NCBI GenBank assembly: GCA_026770585.1
Contig: MU646843.1
Coordinates: 50,394 to 64,023 of the forward strand
DNA: 13,630 nucleotides
Origin: Baffinella frigidus
Lineage: Eukaryota > Cryptophyceae > Cryptomonadales > Baffinellaceae
Direction of reading: 5' to 3'
The notes under the pieces were generated by a model that saw nothing but the letters and a program-made list of their open reading frames with translations, was not told where the DNA came from and searched no databases. Below, in pieces: positions 12,533 through 13,630 of the stretch (positions are counted from its first letter, which is position 1; every line of letters begins with the position of its first letter). Both the position numbers and the translations under genes were made by a program.

Positions 12533-12742
12533 AAGGGCCGGCGATAATGTATTTAGTACGCGAATTTATTCATTATGCTAATGTATTTAGTACGCTAATG
12601 TATTCAGTACAAGTCGCGCCCGAATAGGCATGTAATTAGTACCACGGGCCCTAACAATAAACCCTAAACCCTGAACCCTGGACCCTAAGCCCTCAACCCT
12701 CAACCCTCAACCCTCAACCCTTAACCCTCAACCCTCAACCAG

Positions 12743-12790
12743 GTGACGGCCTTCATCGGGTCGCTGTCCAAGGGGAAATCCGAACAGCAA
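12743..12790 (+). pseudogene. truncated first copy of exon 12944-13016
   Basis: Acceptor CAACCAG, then V T A F I G S L S K G as in the intact exon, then a switch to K S E Q Q Y I L Y from the AATGTATTTAGTAC-type repeat. No donor at the expected place. The C-strand telomere-like tract ccctcaa supplies the acceptor context. Confidence 0.65.
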
Positions 12791-12943
12791 TATATTTTGT
12801 ACGAAGGCCGCCCAAGTAGTATTGTAATTAGTACGGGTCGCGTCCGATAATTAATGTAATTAGTACCACGGGCAGGTCCCTAACAATAAACCCCAAACCC
12901 TGAACCCTAAACCCTGAACCCTAAACCCTCAACCCTCAACCAG

Positions 12944-13016
12944 GTGACAGCATTCATCGGGTCGCTATCCAAGGGCCGGCGGTACCTCCTCCGCGTGCAC
13001 TGCGGCAATTCCGAAG
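12944..13016 (+). CDS. exon, E-F-G strands of FN3-like domain 3
   Basis: Acceptor CTCAACCAG and donor CCGAAG|GTCCTC, phase 0 to 1. It reads V T A F I G S L S K G, then R R Y L L R V H C G N S E. The A-F-I-G-S-L-x-x-G-x-x-Y-x-L-R-V-x-x-x-N-x-E-G pattern is the FN3 E-F corner and F strand, with the invariant-type Leu and Tyr. It follows exon 11707 in frame. It is the second of four copies and the only one with both splice sites. Confidence 0.74.
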
Positions 13017-13197
13017 GTCCTCTCCTAACCCCTGAACCCGAAAAACGAAAAACGAAACACCTACCGCGCCGGTTATAATAATAATAGAGCCGGTCCCGTC
13101 CCGCAAAACGCCGAAAACGGGCGTTTTCGGCCCAAAACGCCCCTTTTCGCGTTTTTTTCGCGTGGTCGTGTCCTGCAAAACACCCGTTTTCGACCCG
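13017..13197 (+). repeat. GC-rich tandem unit between exon copies
   Basis: A block (cgccggtta/gtaa, ataataata, gggccggtcccgtcccgcaa, gcgtttttcgcgtggtcgtg) recurs at 13337-13446, so exon copy plus intron repeats with a period near 245-250 bp. gccgaaaacgggcgttttcggc is a palindrome at about 13110-13132. The cgacccgtttatcgggtcg palindrome spans the start of each exon copy. Confidence 0.78.
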
Positions 13198-13261
13198 TTT
13201 ATCGGGTCGCTATCCAAGGGCCGGCGCTACCTCCTCCGCGTCCACTGCGGCAACTCCGAAG
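13198..13261 (+). pseudogene. acceptor-less third copy of exon 12944-13016
   Basis: It is open and nearly identical in protein (F I G S L S K G R R Y L L, then R V H C G N S E), with donor GTGCTC, but the acceptor and V T A codons are replaced by cgttttcgacccg. Spliced use seems unlikely. Confidence 0.7.
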
Positions 13262-13446
13262 GTGCTCTCCTGAACCCTACAACCGAAAAAACACGAAACA
13301 CAAAACACGAAACACGAAACACGAAACACCTGCTGCGCCGGTAAAATAATGATAATGATGATAATAGGGCCGGTCCCGTCCCGCAAAACGCCCCTTTTTG
13401 CGTTTTTCGCGTGGTCGTGTCCCGCAAAACGCCCGTTTTCGACCCG

Positions 13447-13575
13447 TTTATCGGGTCGCGTTCCAAGGACCGGCGCTGCCTGTTCCGCGTCCACTGTTTT
13501 GTGGTTTGTGGTTTGAGATGTGGGTTTTGGGGTTTGGGGTTTGGGTTTGGAGGGTGGGGTGTGGGGTTTCCGAAG
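13447..13575 (+). pseudogene. fourth exon copy interrupted by G-strand repeat DNA
   Basis: F I G S R S K D R R C L F R V H C is followed at about 13497 by some 70 bases of tttggggtttgggg-like DNA, after which the exon's last bases ttccgaag and donor GTCCTC resume (13568). The key FN3 Leu and Tyr are changed (L to R, Y to C). Confidence 0.75.
13497..13567 (-). repeat. inverted telomere-like insert inside an exon copy
   Basis: ttttggggtttggggtttgg and neighbours are in the opposite orientation to nearly all other repeats in this part of the window. Exon sequence lies on both sides, with about six bases of the exon replaced. Confidence 0.75.
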
Positions 13576-13630
13576 GTCCTCTCCTAACCCGAAACCCTGA
13601 ACCCTAAACCCTGAACCCTGAACCCTGAAC
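13576..13630 (+). repeat. CCCTGAA-variant telomere-like intron start
   Basis: gtcctctcctaacccgaaac is followed by ccctgaa and ccctaaa units to the window end, so the gene probably continues downstream. Confidence 0.75.

Larger units (their letters stand above)
12306..12890 (+). repeat. dispersed ATGTAATTAGTACC repeat before exon copies
   Basis: A unit of about 50 bp (tcgcg(c/t)ccgaata, atgtaattagtaccacgg, caggtccctaacaataaacc) occurs near 12291, 12614 and 12835. Shorter relatives (aatgtatttagtac, aatgtattcagtac, attgtaattagtac) lie at about 12547-12610 and 12822. Confidence 0.75.

Noticed and set aside
164-13630. CRISPR-like array from regularly spaced repeats
   Set aside because: The repeats are seven-base units or exon copies with decayed edges, not constant repeats with unique spacers, and no associated genes are present.

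Overview
The window looks like eukaryotic nuclear DNA, probably from a large, intron-rich algal or protist genome. I see no bacterial-type gene. Every coding piece I can support is a short exon (about 22-105 bases) on the + strand, bounded by AG/GT splice sites, with a strong preference for G or C at third codon positions. The space between exons is filled with degenerate seven-base repeats of the CCCTAAA class (TTTAGGG is the telomere unit of green plants, many green algae, dinoflagellates and chromerids). The lineage cannot be fixed from sequence alone; a prasinophyte-like green alga or a dinoflagellate-type alveolate would fit.

Read in order, the best exons form part of one large multi-exon gene that enters at base 1 and probably leaves past base 13630. 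It appears to encode a protein with at least three consecutive fibronectin type III (FN3)-like beta-sandwich domains. FN3 no. 1: exons at 80-163, 1181-1285, 2300-2370 and 3436-3496. FN3 no. 2: 4960-5040, 6012-6098, 7603-7707, about 7825-7846, and perhaps an exon near 8444-8894. FN3 no. 3 (less complete): 10181-10262, 11707-11790 and 12944-13016, with weaker pieces at 9457-9503 and 9693-9725. Phases agree across the confident joins, including a phase-2 intron between 2370 and 3436 that restores a Thr codon. Exons from different domains align at the same FN3 strands, which supports the reading.

The striking feature is the state of the exons. Almost every one sits in a local cluster of two to seven tandem copies. 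One copy, sometimes two, is open and has both splice sites. The others are cut short, stopped, lack a splice site, or are interrupted by small inverted-repeat elements or telomere-like DNA. Each intron tends to carry its own seven-base variant (CCCTACA, CCCGAAA, CCCTCAA, CCCTAGA, CCCTGAA or CCCTAAA). At least ten short inverted-repeat elements (about 90-225 bp, non-autonomous transposon-like) are scattered through. Two are reverse-oriented copies of one 138-bp family, and two or three belong to a CGAGTATTT-ended family.

The long open frames that read as Asn-Pro-Lys-Pro or Gly-Leu-Gly-Phe-Arg-Val runs are translations of the seven-base repeats and are not genes. No tRNA, rRNA, CRISPR array or complete transposase gene was found.
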